Numbered from the stretch's first letter, positions 47,700-59,549 are shown. The stretch: 64,000 bases of DNA from Ophiodon elongatus (GCA_016806645.1 JACSYO010001998.1:1203501-1267500); one strand, 5' to 3'. Numbers and translations: made by a program. Notes: generated from the letters alone by a model not told the origin.

Positions 47700-47960
47700 G
47701 CTACTGAAAGTCATTGGGTGGATGGGCCCAACAAACAGCGATCTTTCAGCCGGGGGACCGCTGTTCCCCGCGTGAAACGAGAGGTCAACGTTGACTTATT
47801 TGTCACGTAACTTGCGTACTTTAGTAACGGCACTTCTGTGGTTATTTGAACAATCTATTCCTAAACCTAACGGAGTTCCCTGGGAAGACGGAAGTTTATT
47901 TTGAAAAGGCCGTATGCATGTAACGAGAGTGTTTGACACGTGTTGCCGGCTTTCGTAGGA
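47700..47960 (+). repeat. Dispersed repeat family A, copy 4
   Basis: GGGTGGATGGGCCCAACAAA, GAGAGGTCAACGTTGACTTA, TTCCTAAACCTAACGGAGTT, GACGGAAGTTTATTTTGAAA and CCGTATGCATGTAACGAGAG occur in the same order as in copies 1 and 3. Confidence 0.7.
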
Positions 47961-48331
47961 AAACGAGGATGTCATACAAACCGTTGTGTGAGGATACGTT
48001 GACTAAAAGTTATACTTGTTCCCTTTTTTCTTCCGTGCTGATCCGATCCGTGAGTCGAATGGTACATTGCACCCCACGAAGCCATCACATGAAAACAACA
48101 CGTCTCTCTTCAGCTTCCTGTCGGCCTGAGATATAAACGCTCTAATTAAAGACGTCCTGCTGTGACGGTTGCTGTAATGATTTGTCCGTGTGTCTGTCAT
48201 GGGGTTTATGTTTATGGGATGTCAGCTGTGTGTGTGTCTGGTTGATTCTTGCCTGAGAGGAACAGGGATCACCGTCTCAAGTGGGACTCAGCTGAGGCCA
48301 CAATAAAGGTTACGCAACGCGGCGTGTGAGT

Positions 48332-48333
<2 letters not shown>

Positions 48334-48369
<36 letters not shown>
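48334..48369 (+). repeat. CA microsatellite
   Basis: (CA)17 or so. Confidence 0.97.
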
Positions 48370-48371
<2 letters not shown>

Positions 48372-48877
48372 CAGAATGCACACGGAGAAGAGTCGTGCCT
48401 CATAAGCATAATGGATCAACATGAAAAATGAAGACAGTAGGATGTTCAAGGATGATATCAATATTCCCTTTAATTTTTTTTTTTTTTAACAATTGCACAT
48501 AAAATAAGATATACGGCCGTATCAATATATCAGCAATGAGCTAATATTGGCTGATATATCGGCCAGGCTCTAATTGTGACGTGCTTATTGCGTTTGCGGA
48601 ATTTTCTTGCTGCTGCCATATGAATCAGCTTTTGACTGATTCTACCTGTTTTATTGTTTTCTGATGTATTACCAATTGTATTTTTCTTCTGTTTTTAGAC
48701 AGTGAGAAGGATGGAGAGTGATGAAAGAAGTGATGGAATAAATGCCTCTTTCACATATTAGAGTCAAGGGTTTTTACAGAGGGGGTTTTGGATATCACTC
48801 TGTATCACTCCATAAATCAGACAATACCGTCTACAGCTTAGGAATAACAAGTTTTCTAAATCAGTGATTGATAAATG

Positions 48878-49133
48878 TGACTGTGGCTGAGAGCAGAGGA
48901 TCAATCAGAGGATCGGAGGTTCGATCCCCGGCTCCGCTAGTTCATGTCGATGTGTCCTTGGGCAAGACACTTAACCCTAATTGTTAGAGTGCTGGTAGGT
49001 AGGTAGGTGGTACCTTGCATGGTGCCATCAGTGTGTGAGTGGGTGAACGATGACATGTAGCGTTAAAGAGCTTTGAGTGGTCAGAAGACTAGAAAAGAGA
49101 TATACAAGTACAGTACATTTACCATTTACCATT
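48878..49133 (+). mobile_element. tRNA-derived SINE (most complete copy)
   Basis: The head contains CTGTGGCTGAGAGCAGAGGA and a good B box GGTTCGATCCCC. The body has CTTGGGCAAGACACTTAACC, TGGTACCTTGCATGGTGCCA, GTGTGAGTGGGTGAACGATG, and the tail GCTTTGAGTGGTCAGAAGAC ends at ACATTTACCATTTACCA. Related copies occur at 11872-12014, 33676-33939 and 63500-63650. Confidence 0.85.
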
Positions 49134-49234
49134 TCTAATAATAAATAGAAATTACCTGATACATGTACATTGTTTTCCCCAATAAATGTTTTTGTATTGC
49201 ATAAATGGAGTTAGGCAGTATTGTAATGCTATGA

Positions 49235-49269
<35 letters not shown>
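49235..49269 (+). repeat. CAGA microsatellite
   Basis: About nine GACA units. Confidence 0.95.
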
Positions 49270-49699
49270 TAATTGCTTTGTTTACAATATAGTAATGGAT
49301 GAGGGTGCAGAATTATTTATTTTGGATAATGTTCTTATAGCCTGTGAGTTTATAAATTGATCCACACAACACAGTGGAAACTGTTGATCGGTTAGTATGA
49401 TACATATGTAAATTATTACTACTTTTAGGGTGAGCATATTCAGGTTTAAAGGGCATTCATCAGATTTAGACCATATTTACAATACTGGCTTTCAACTGAG
49501 AACAGCATACTAAGCATCCATAATAATTATACGCTATTGTTAGCATAATGTAGAGGATGAAAAAATGGCACTTTTGCAAATACCAGTAAAAAACACACTT
49601 TGTAAACGTCGTGTTTTTCGTAAACCGTCGTTTCAGTGGAACACCACGTAGTGAGTACCAGCAGGTTGAGAGAGACGAGGGAGTAAGGGAGGCCAGCAT

Positions 49700-49734
49700 C
49701 CTCCTCCTCCTCCTCCTCCTCCTCCTCCTCCTCC
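49700..49734 (+). repeat. CTC trinucleotide repeat
   Basis: About twelve CTC units at the edge of the CpG-rich block. Confidence 0.95.
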
Positions 49735-50240
49735 ATCATCCAGCCTCCATTTTACAACAAACCAGACCGGAGACATGAATTCCCAGAAGAAAGCAGAATA
49801 AAACCCGCACATGGAGCACGCGGTGCTCTGCACAACCTCAAACCTCCCGGAGACCTTAGAGACCAGAACAAAATGTAAAAGCCCGAGTTACGAACAAGCG
49901 TCTCCGGTGTGGGCCAATGTGCGTAGCGAAGGGCGACATGGGGGAGGGAGGGAGGGGGGGGGGAGAAAAAACGCCCCGCTAACGCATAACGAAAACACGC
50001 ACAAGCATAAAAATAAATGACACCGTGAACCTCTTGACTCCGCTGTGTCAGAGACACACGATGCTCCCGCAGTAAGCCGGCGCAGACACGCAGCTTCATG
50101 TCGGGGTTGTTGTTCTGAACAACAACCCTCTGACTCAGCATCTCCATCTTCTCAGAAAGAAGCCGGGACACACCGATCAGCACACCGCGGACATTAACAG
50201 CGTCAGGCCGAGGACAAGCAGCCGAGGGGGGGTTCTTTAC

Positions 50241-50335
50241 CTGGAAACAAGCCGCTGTTGATCGGTGATGGTGAAGCTGCTCTTCTCTGGTCCTCAGCGG
50301 AAACAACACTGATGCTCTGCTGCGCTGTCTGTCTG
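50241..50335 (-). other. clip3: Possible clip3 5' noncoding exon and promoter block
   Basis: A GC- and CpG-rich block (about 49.74-50.33 kb) contains, on the - strand, TTTCCAG|GTAAAG at 50241/50240, a strong donor with no ATG in the 90 bp before it. The clip3 coding exon has an acceptor-like site just before its ATG, so an upstream noncoding exon is expected and this is the best candidate seen. The 5' edge is a guess. Transcript data would be needed to link it to clip3. Confidence 0.3.
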
Positions 50336-50336
50336 C

Positions 50337-50372
<36 letters not shown>

Positions 50373-50377
50373 TTACC

Positions 50378-50470
<93 letters not shown>

Positions 50471-50495
50471 ATCTCTCTCTCTCTCTCTCTCTCTC
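50336..50495 (+). repeat. CT microsatellite
   Basis: A CT tract of 160 bp with TA and TTT interruptions, next to the putative clip3 5' exon. Confidence 0.97.
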
Positions 50496-50714
50496 CACCA
50501 CTGCCACCCTACAGAAGAAACTCATCTCCTTACCCTATCTCTAAGGCTGAGCCCGGCCACCCTACGGAGGAAACTCATTTCGGCCGCTTGTATCCGAGAC
50601 CTTGTTCTTTCGGTCACGACCCAGAGTTCGTGACCATAGGTGAGGGTAACTGATGCCTAAAAATGTAATTTGTAATGTAATTTCCAAAAACATATCCAAT
50701 TTCCAAAATACCAT

Positions 50715-50715
50715 C

Positions 50716-50746
<31 letters not shown>
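50715..50746 (+). repeat. AT microsatellite
   Basis: Alternating AT, about 16 units. Upstream and downstream (50680-50850), TTTCCAAAA-type motifs recur about eight times as a loose repeat. Confidence 0.9.
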
Positions 50747-50752
<6 letters not shown>

Positions 50753-50956
50753 AGTCCCTAGTTTCCAAAAATGTCCACACTTTTCCAAAACAATAATTCA
50801 AAATCACTTTCCACACCTACCTTTGCTTTCCAAAGTGTCTTCACGTTTCAAAAACGTCCCCGAGCCTGTTTGTCGTTACCTTGACTCTGTTTTATTGATC
50901 TTAGCCTCGTAAGATTCGGCTGGATGTTTTCACTGAGCCGAACTACTGCTGGGGCT

Positions 50957-51003
50957 GCCTCACAGGCTCCGGGGCCTCACAGGCTCCGGGGCCTCACAGG
51001 CTC
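50957..51003 (+). repeat. Short tandem repeat CCTCACAGGCTCCGGGG
   Basis: Almost three copies of a 17 bp unit. Confidence 0.9.
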
Positions 51004-53089
51004 AAACAGGTTTGTTTGGCCTCTGAGACCAAATCTTACAAGGAAGAAATCAATTAAACAAAGAGGCCAATCACCTGGAAACACCAGGGGTGTGTTTATA
51101 GAACAGGGTAGGAGCCACACTAAATGTTTGCATCCCTACAAATGAGGACATGGACGTACACCAATACATATTGACTGCAATGATATGTGTGCACGGGGGG
51201 TCAGCCTCACATCCCACCCTCTACGCCCACATTCAACCAAAAACAGGTTGGGGGGGTCCCTGGACACAGTTCCTTCCTCATTCTTCCATTCACGTCTTCC
51301 AGCGATGTCAGTGCATCCATCATGCTGCACTCCACATTATGAGTGCAATATGTTTATGTTTACAGTAATCAGACAAAATGTTGGTGGCGATCAATAACAT
51401 AGACCCCACTCTGGGATATCATTTGAAAATGGAAGTTGGATAGGTGACCTCAGCATTATGATGAGGTCTCATGATGAGGTTATGGACGTGATGTTTGTGT
51501 GCAGGTGGTGAAGATGTGCCGGGTCAGGTGACCGGATGAGGGAGAGCGTGCCTCCAGGGCGCTCTGGTACACTTGCATCAGACGGCGGGTTTCAGTTTGT
51601 CTCTGTACACAGCCAGAGTTAAAATTTTACCATATTTCAAATAAAAGGACTTACTGTATGTTATATTAGTTCGGTGCGTCACTTTGTTTGTTAATGGATT
51701 AAACAAACAAACTAAAACAACTAATAACTGTTAGACTTGGTGTCCAAATGCCTTAATAATTGGAGTAAAAAAGAAAACTTCACAGATATGGCATTTATGG
51801 AGATCTTGACCGTCAGAGTCGGCTGCTTCACCTCGCAGATCGCAGTTATTAGTTGGTGAAATGCACAGTTGTTGCACAATTTCTAAATATTATAGAACAT
51901 ATCAGACTCAGAATCAGAAACGGTTTGTTGCCAAGTACGTTACACATACAATTAATTTGGCTTGGTTATTGGTGCATAACAATAAACACAGTAATAGTAT
52001 ATAAGTCATCATTTAAAAATTAAAAATAAGAAAAATTATAGTAAAATGGGAAACAAACAAACAAATAAGAGTGCGTACAAAAAAAAGTTGTTAAAGTGTC
52101 AAGTGCATATTAATAGAGAAGAGTTGTGCAAGGGTGTGTAAGACTAATATCAGTCGTGTTCGGTTGACTGACATTCTCTTTGGTTTATTTATTGAATCAA
52201 TACAGAAAATAAAATTTACTACAACTTTGAAAACGTTAGTGGACCTGCTCTGTCTTCTCGTATATGAGTCTTTATATCCAGTTAATCGACACAAGAGCCT
52301 TTAGAGTGAGGCATATATGATGGATTATAGTGCACACCGCCCTCTGGTGGTCACGGCCTATAACAACAATACTGTATATATTGAAACTTTTATTTTGAAA
52401 TGTCTTTACACTTTGCCTACTGACAGTTCCTGTGAACACTTTCAAAATAGGATTTGCTTTTCATATCATTGTGAAGTGAACATCTTTTTAGACACTTTAG
52501 TTTTTTTAAAGAGCATGTGTCATGTGATTCTCATGTGAAGTGGTGATGTGATACATCAGCATGTGCAGTTTGCTGTAGCAATGGCCCACAGAGCATTGCA
52601 CAGTTGCTCGGCTGTGCACAAGCCATCTAAATGTGGCTGCAATTACACAATTCATTCAAGAGTTAGGGAAATTAATGCCAAATAGGTCCCACACACAGAA
52701 ACACCCACAGACAGTTATAAGAAAATATTATGGCATTATCAAAAAAAAAAGAAGTAATAAAGTAATACAATTTGATGACGCCGCTCACGAGTTATGTGCC
52801 AACATGTTCATGCAAACAGTGCTGGGATAACTAATGTATGGGTGGTGTACATAAACAATACGTATTACATTGTCAATACCGTTTACTCCAGCACTTATCC
52901 TCATGATTGTTCTTGGCATTGCACGTAGGTACATTGAGATTTAGATTCCTTTGGTTGTTAAAGCTGATTCTGATAATAAAGGAAAGATGGCATTGTGTTT
53001 TGAAACTCATTATTTTCAGGTTTTTATTAAGGTATAACATATAGTGTACAGGTGACGTAAGTGAGCAGAGTTAGGGCATTTTGCCATCA
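51004..53089. other. No gene seen upstream of timm50
   Basis: AT-rich intergenic DNA; ORFs are short and featureless. A poly-A run lies at 52740-52751. Confidence 0.5.
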
Positions 53090-53324
53090 ACCAACATGGC
53101 CCTTCTGTGTCGCAATCGAAGGTCAGACTCCCTCTTGCTCCTGATTGGGCCGCACGCTGTACCACCCGCCCTCCTCCGCGCCATGCGGCCTCTCGCAGAG
53201 ACGGCTCTGGCCTCTCGCTGCTCTGAGAGCTCCTCCTTCCTGTCACTCAAACCAGACCAAGCCAATCAAAGACTTTTGTCCTTTTCACGTTACATTCGCC
53301 GGGCAGTCAGCGCTACAATCCAAC
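53090..53324 (+). promoter_or_regulatory. TATA-less, CpG-rich timm50 promoter
   Basis: GC-rich sequence directly upstream of the timm50 ATG with an inverted CCAAT box (ATTGG, 53145-53149) and a forward CCAAT box (53262-53266); no TATA box seen. This is typical of housekeeping mitochondrial genes. Confidence 0.55.
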
Positions 53325-53543
53325 ATGTCGGCTGCGCCTGTGTTCCCCATGTGTGTGCGAGCGAGCCGGGGCCTCCTGAGGCTCAGGAGCGGGGCGGTGG
53401 GTGCCTCTTCCCTGGCTACTGGGGACATAGTCCGGACTCTCTCCACTGACAAGCCGCCGACCGGGACGGGCAGTGCGACGGGCGGACTGGCTCAGGCGAT
53501 CCTCCAGCAGAGACTGCAGCAGCAGCAGCAGCAGCAGAGTCAG
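53325..53543 (+). CDS. timm50: timm50 exon 1 (presequence, polyQ)
   Basis: ATG at 53325 (ACATGTCG context) to donor GTGGGA, phase 0. It encodes the mitochondrial targeting sequence and ends in a CAG repeat (GLAQAILQQRLQQQ...). An in-frame extension upstream lacks presequence features, so this ATG is preferred. Confidence 0.9.
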
Positions 53544-56500
53544 GTGGGACGGCTAGCCTGCTTATGTGCGCTCGATTCGCTTACCGTATCAGCGATGTTG
53601 GCGGGGAGAGCGAATGCACTGCAACTCTTCGACGTAAAACCCCGCCCATCCCAGTTGTCTATGTAGCTAAAATCAGAGCCACTTTTCTGACATTTCCAGC
53701 CTCAGGTTTAAGCTAAAAAGCTGATTTACACCTAAACGTTTAGCTGTCAGACGGAGAGTAACATACCGTGTTGGTTATGTACTGCGTGTCATGTGTCACG
53801 ATGAATGTCAACGTCACAGATATAACATTTCAGCTCCACTCTGCGTGTTTGCTGAATGAATGGACCTGAGATTAGGGAAGCTAACAGGTTAGCTAGGTAA
53901 TGTTAGCATGCGTTTTACTGTAATTGGTGGGGTTAGTGACTTTTGTAACGCCCGGGAGAGACGCGTCAGTTTAACGGCTTTACGTCTGAGGCCAGTCGGT
54001 ACGTTTCCCAACGATATAATGACGTTACATCAGGTGTGCTCCCTTGCTCTGGTGAGCTATGGCGGTTAGCATGCAGTTAGCATCGGTCTAACCTGAGCCT
54101 TGTTACAGTGTTAAAGGCTCCTGCTTTTATCAGCTCCTCACAGACACGCGCACCAAACTAACCGTCATTGACGAAGCGACATGTGTTTTATCTGCAGCAG
54201 CTGTTAGACACACCGAGTGGGTTGACAAGCCAAGGTTTGTTTGGTTTGAAGGTCAGAACAGACCCTCACCCCCCCTCCTCTGTCCTGTACTGCCCTCCCC
54301 GCGTTCACTTAAACCTTACCGGAAACCCCAAATCTGCAGCGCGCGCACACACACACACACACACACACAGGCGCGTGCGCGCACCCACACCATGTGTCGC
54401 TGACATGTTGTTAAAACACGGGAATACCACGGGTTAGCTGAAGCTGCTCTATGGGGTTTTTCTTCTTTCCTCCAATATTGGATATTTTAAAAACAATATA
54501 ATTTATACCCTAAACGTTATTTACATGTGAAAAAGTTTTGTCTAGGGATATACCGATGTTGGGTATTGGGCTGATATTGACTCAAATAACTGGATCGTTT
54601 GGTGACAATAGGGCTGATTTATTCAATTATGCTGTATACATTATTATTTATTCCTTTTAAAGTTTTGACCAAGTTGTTGATTTTGTACTTAAATTGTAAT
54701 TTCTTACAATTTTAAAGACTTTTTTTTTACCAAGTTGCTGGTGCATGATTTATTATTTTTGAAAATAAAAAAAACAATTCAAGTTTATAATATCGTTGTA
54801 TTTGTTTGTTGCACAAAGTAAGGACAGCACTGTTAAGGTCGAGACCGATGTTGCCACACATGAACCCAGAAGCATGAAAGACCTTCAGACATACAGGGTG
54901 GTCCTCTCAGACGTCTGCCTGGACACAATCAAGCTGTACCGCTAGTTTGACAATAATAATAAAAAATAACCACAAAATGACAACCTGAAGAGCGCCATTT
55001 GGAAATAATTCCTCGCTTCAGCAACCAGTTGTGAAGCAGTTGATAAGTTGGCTGAGAGAAAAATAGGAATTCTATCTGAGTTCAAACACTTCACACAGCT
55101 ACATCGTGTGAAAGAGTTGTCCACCTCACACTCCAGGTGGTTAAATGAGGGATAGCTAGTCCATCGCTTATTAATCATTAGAGTTTTTGCCTGTTATTAC
55201 AAAACAAAACAATTCAAGACTTCGCTTTTTGCTCCAGGAAACATTGATTGGATCTTTTACAAACTTACATTTGAATAATTAAAAGGTTTATTGGTTAATC
55301 TCAAAATAACAGATTCATAAAATGGCATGAAACTAATCGTTAGATACAGCAATGATACAGTGATGATCTGATCTGTAATCAGGTGGAACTCACCCCCTCA
55401 GTTCATGCTGGAGAACGTGATCTACATCTTTCTATGTTAGTCATTAATTCAATTCCATTTGATTTTATAGCCCAATATCACAAATCACAATAAAAAAAAC
55501 ACTGCAACAAATGTCATGTGGACAGAATGAACACCATATTACAACATAGTCAATCCATATGACATAATGATACATATGAGGGTAGTAATAGCAGTAGAAG
55601 CACCAATAATAGCAGAATAATAACAGAAAAATGATGGCTGCTAATAATAAACGCAGCAGTCGATAATATGGTCAAATAAAAGCAGTAATAGTAGCAGAAA
55701 TATTAATGTAAATGTGACTGATGCTAATAGTAATATTGGTGGCAGTGGGTGTCGGGTAGGGCAGCAGTAAGCACGACGGCGGTCCAGGTATCACCATCAT
55801 GGTTAATGATGGTCAATTTAATTTTTTTTTACCAGGGGCAGCCTCCTCCTGAGGGAGAGGAGGGCGAGAGGGAGGGAGAGCACAAGGAGGACAAGAAGCA
55901 GACGGAGAACACCGCCTACGCTAAGAAGATAGTGCTCCGGCTCGCGGGGCTCATGGGAGTCGGCGGAGCGGTCGGCATGGTCTACCTATTCGGTGAGTGC
56001 TGAAACCTTAGAGCGTCTGCAGAAAGGGTGTTTCATTTAAAACTGGCCAGAAATGTAAAACTATTCAGGCACGCTAACCTCAGGCCTACTGATTATGTCC
56101 AGAGGCTAACGTGCTGCTTTGCCCTCAAACATGCTGGTTTTGAAAAGTTAAATTCATGCAGACAAGAGAGTCATTAAACACTTGACCATCACCATCAGTT
56201 TATCTCGTGCTTGTGACCCTGGAGTGAACCCACAGCCTGTGGTTGTCATGACGTGAAACTGGTTTCTACCTCTTGGTCCGCACTGACTGGGTATCCATCA
56301 CTTCATTTAATCTGGGACCAATCCTGAAGCAGGTTATGGTCCAGAGGACACGCTAAAGGACACGCTAAAGGACACGCTAAAGGACACGCTAAAGGACACA
56401 AAGTCGGGTCAGGTTCCTGTGTACTTTCTGGGTTGTCAATTCATTGATCAGGCAACCAACAAAAATTACCGTGACATAGATTGCATTCTTTTCTACGTTT

Positions 56501-59471
56501 TGTGTAAATTTAAATTGATCAGCAGAAAATATTTTTTTAGCAATTAAGTAATTTAAAAATAATCATTAGTTTTATAATCTCAGAGAATATTGAAAAAATA
56601 ATTCTCAGATTACTCTGATCCGCATTCGGCTCTGTAATTAATTATTTCTTACTTACAATGGCCCTATTACGCTGTAATTTAAACAATCAACAGAAAGTTA
56701 TGCAGCAAATTTACTTGATCTATTAGTTTTTGTCATTTTTAAAGCCAAAATGTGCATTTTCCAGTTGTGAGGATTTGCTGATTTCTCTGTGTTATGTGAC
56801 AGTTGATTGAATGTCTTTGGGTTTCGGGCTGTTGGTCGGACAAACCAAAGCAATGGGAAGTATGGCAACTAATAAATATTTTCAGTATTGATCAATCTGC
56901 CGCTGTTTTCCTCAAGTAGTCGTCCAGTAATGCGGACGATAAGAGTCCCAGTTTCCCAGAGCCTTTTTTGTTTTCTATCATAATAACCAGAGAATGGTTT
57001 GTGTGTTTTTGCTTCGAGGAATTGTTTCCAATACATTTTCCGTCAATAGATGAATGAATTCATCCAAATTCTCACCGTGGGCTCTTGCTAACTGTAATGG
57101 GAAGCTTTGCTCATTCTGACACTTTATAGACTAAATATTGAGTAGTTGCAGCCCTACTTGCCAGAAAAAGAACTCTGGTATTTTTGCTGAGCTCGGTTGA
57201 TCAGAAGCCCCGCCCCCCCCTCCCACCCCTCCCCTACACATCAGTTACAGGAACAAGGATGTTGTAAACAGTGGGCGTGATTGGTTTATCGCCCTCAGCT
57301 TCCTGTTTAGAGGGACGGCCCACAAAGGGGTGGAGCTAGCAGCTGTCAGTCAGAGGAGAGCCGCTTGTCTTCAGAGGAGAGTCAGACGGAGAACAATAAA
57401 GAGTCTTAATTCATCCGTTTGTCAGGCAGAAAAAAAGATACACACAGGGGAAAGTTTAAGCTCTCAGCGGTGGCTGACGGGACAAAGAGTGTCCTCAAAG
57501 AGAAGCACCTTGAGACGAGAACTTCCCGCAAGGCAGCGCAGCCAGTAGCTCCGAATTTTGGAGTTTGACTTTTCAGCAAAGACGACTTTATGGATTTTTG
57601 TTTGACAAAACGGTACTAAGTGCTGAGCGTCTGTGAGGAGCTCAGAGGGAGTGTTGGTCTGCCGTGGACCCTCCACCTCACCAGAGCGCTGACGAGCCCA
57701 GGAGGGAGGCAGGGAGGGGGCCAACAGATTCTTCTGCCGGGTTCCTCCTCCTGTTCTTCTTAGTCTTTTCAGTGAGCCTGAAGTTGTCTTTTTTTATTCT
57801 GACACAAAGCCACGTCTGGATTCCCCAGCTGTTCTCTTTTATTTGTTGTTTCTCTGAAGCTTACGGAGGCTTTATTTGAAGTGATGGAGCGTTTTGCACA
57901 GTTATGGTTTACAGCCGTCTGCAGAGGAGAGGGCGATGGCATGATGGAGACGGAGCTGCAGTTACTTTCTCCCACTTGGAATAATTCTGTTGCACATGTG
58001 GAATACTGAATTGGAATATACTCTTTTTATGATTTTGGATTTGGTCACGTCTCTGACATGTGGATAATAACCTGAAAGTAACCGGGACATGTGCTCGCCT
58101 GCGTCGCTCTTTGTGGGTTCCCTCGGATAGGTTTGTGAAATACTTTGTTTTACTGTCGTCATAAGATTTGGGAGACTTGCAGATAATATTTAGAGGTGTT
58201 CAATCTCTCCTCTCTGACCTTTTTTTCATGCAAGCTGTTAATACATCCATAAAACTGCAAATACTAAGAAACCTGCACAAAGAAATGCACAACTGTCGTT
58301 TTGGCAAAGTATTGGGAAAAAATCTGTTCTCTTGTGACTTATCAATTAATAGGTCGACTTTTTATAGAAATAGTAAAAAATGTTCATTGGAAGTTCTGTA
58401 AATTCTTCAAATGAAATGTTTTGTCTGACCAACAGTCCAAAGAAGAGATTGTGGTGATACAAACACAGCGAATCCTCACATTTAAGAAGCTGCACCGAGC
58501 AAATATTTGACTTGTTTGCTTTCTCCTTCTGTATGAATTCATGCACCATAAATGCACATTACTAACTGCTCCATCCCCGAGGTCTTTGAGCCTTCTCGCC
58601 TCGCAGGTTTCTGTGGATCGTGGTTAAATCTGGACCCTGGTCCTGGTCCTGCTGTGGTCCTCCCCGTCACATACTGCTATTATTACATGAATCATTTGTC
58701 ATGTGAATTCAACGTGTTGTAACTCTGTTATGCTGTTCATTCTGTACACATGACATCTATTTTTGTACTCTGTCCATCCTGGGAGAGGGATCCTCCTCTG
58801 TTGCTCTCCTGGAGGTTTCTTCCATTTTTCTCCCTGTTGAAAGGTTTTTTTTTGGGGGAGTTTTTCCTGAGTCGATGAGGTTCTGGGACAGAGGATGTCG
58901 TATGTGTACAGATTGTAAAGCCCTCTGAGGCAAATTTGTAATTTGTGATTTTGGGCTGTACAAAAATAAATTGAATTGAATTGAATAGATAACTTTGACA
59001 TCTGAATTGATTAGTTTTCTGTTTGTCAGCTGGTTGATTGATTATCATTTGAGAAGTTTCAGGACGAGTGTCCATAGAAAACCAGTTACAGTGCTTCTTG
59101 TGATACTTTCATTTAAAGACAAAAATAAAGGAACACGATTTAATCTGGAGCTATGAGATCAAATAATGAAGTCATTGAGTCTGATGAGACATTTGATGAC
59201 AGCTGTCAGTACTTCACAGTTTGATGGTATCAGAACAGTACAACCTTCAATAGCCCTGAGATCTGCTATTCAACACAAAAGTCTCCCCCTCAAAGCTACA
59301 GAGCCATATGACTCCAATAGTCATTCTACAGATGAATGTTCAAGTTTGAACTCATTTGTGTGTCTCTTTGAAAAGGCTCACGGTGTTGTTGAAGCAAAAT
59401 TCAGAGACGATAAACTTGTTTCTTTTTTTTTCTTTTCAGGCACCAATTCAGTGGACGAACAAGGAAACGTG
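53325..59471 (+). CDS. timm50: Mitochondrial import translocase subunit TIM50, 5' part (exons 1-3; continues beyond the window)
   Basis: Exons 53325-53543, 55836-55992 and 59440-59471 join in frame to the first 136 residues. Residues 1 to about 45 form an Arg-rich, acid-free presequence (MSAAPVFPMCVRASRGLLRL). A Gly/Thr-rich stretch and a polyQ run (RLQQQQQQQSQ) end exon 1. Exon 2 has an acidic Glu/Gly segment, then NTAYAKKIVLRLAGLMG, which opens the single transmembrane segment ending VYLFG. Exon 3 encodes TNSVDEQGNV, matching the mammalian NPVDENG segment. TIM50 is the inner-membrane receptor of the TIM23 complex that takes presequence proteins from TOM; its intermembrane-space FCP/HAD-like domain lies in exons outside this window. 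Full length in the family is about 350-390 residues. No further exon was recognised up to 64000. Confidence 0.93.
54340..54370 (+). repeat. CA microsatellite in timm50 intron 1
   Basis: (CA)n flanked by GCGCGC on both sides. Confidence 0.93.
54540..54790 (+). repeat. Dispersed repeat (ATACCGATGTTGGG type) in timm50 intron 1
   Basis: GATATACCGATGTTGGGTAT then GGGCTGATATTGAC resembles the fish repeat built on 'gatatcggccgatat'; a related fragment is at 48510-48575 (GCTGATATATCGGCCAGGCT). Confidence 0.5.
55445..55495 (-). mobile_element. L2-like LINE 3' tail in timm50 intron 1
   Basis: Reverse complement reads GTGATATTGGGCTATAAAAT then CAAATGGAATTGAATT, the end of the element at 58600-58985. 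Confidence 0.65.
55836..55992 (+). CDS. timm50: timm50 exon 2 (matrix stub and transmembrane segment)
   Basis: A T-rich tract plus ACCAG precedes it and the donor GTGAGT follows. It encodes GQPPPEGEEGEREGEHKED, then TAYAKKIVLRLAG and the glycine-rich transmembrane helix, as in mammalian TIMM50. Confidence 0.95.
56346..56399 (+). repeat. GGACACGCTAAA tandem repeat
   Basis: Four and a half perfect copies of a 12 bp unit in timm50 intron 2. Confidence 0.96.
56490..56930 (+). repeat. Dispersed repeat family B, copy in timm50 intron 2
   Basis: AAATTGATCAGCAGAAAATA, the central GCTGTTGGTCGGACAAACCA and the end ATTTTCAGTATTGATCAATC parallel 35936-36205 (GGACTGTTGGTTGGACTAAA). Confidence 0.6.
58585..58985 (+). 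mobile_element. L2-like LINE 3' end, long copy in timm50 intron 2
   Basis: Contains CCATCCTGGGAGAGGGATCC, TCTGTTGCTCTCCTGGAGGT, TTTTTCCTGAGTCGATGAGG, GTAAAGCCCTCTGAGGCAAA and the terminal (TTGAA)n microsatellite, the standard 3' end of an abundant fish LINE. Confidence 0.8.
59440..59471 (+). CDS. timm50: timm50 exon 3 (32 bp microexon-like)
   Basis: TTTCTTTTCAG precedes and GTGAGT follows. Its 32 bp encode TNSVDEQGNV just after the membrane span. A CA microsatellite begins about 20 bp into the following intron. Confidence 0.88.
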
Positions 59472-59490
59472 GTGAGTTCTGACCGTAACA

Positions 59491-59496
59491 CGCACG

Positions 59497-59546
<50 letters not shown>
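59491..59546 (+). repeat. CA microsatellite in timm50 intron 3
   Basis: (CA)n starting within 20 bp of the exon 3 donor. Confidence 0.96.

Positions 59547-59549
<3 letters not shown>

Noticed and set aside
49752..50309. 185-residue - strand ORF in the CpG-rich block
   Set aside because: GC-rich promoter-like DNA tends to be open. The sequence resembles no family and overlaps a better-supported splice donor reading as a 5' UTR exon.
53016..53265. Possible gene on - strand opposite the timm50 promoter, with an AATAAA-like site near 53020
   Set aside because: Arg-rich ORFs here are typical of a CpG promoter read backwards; no acceptor or family similarity was seen.
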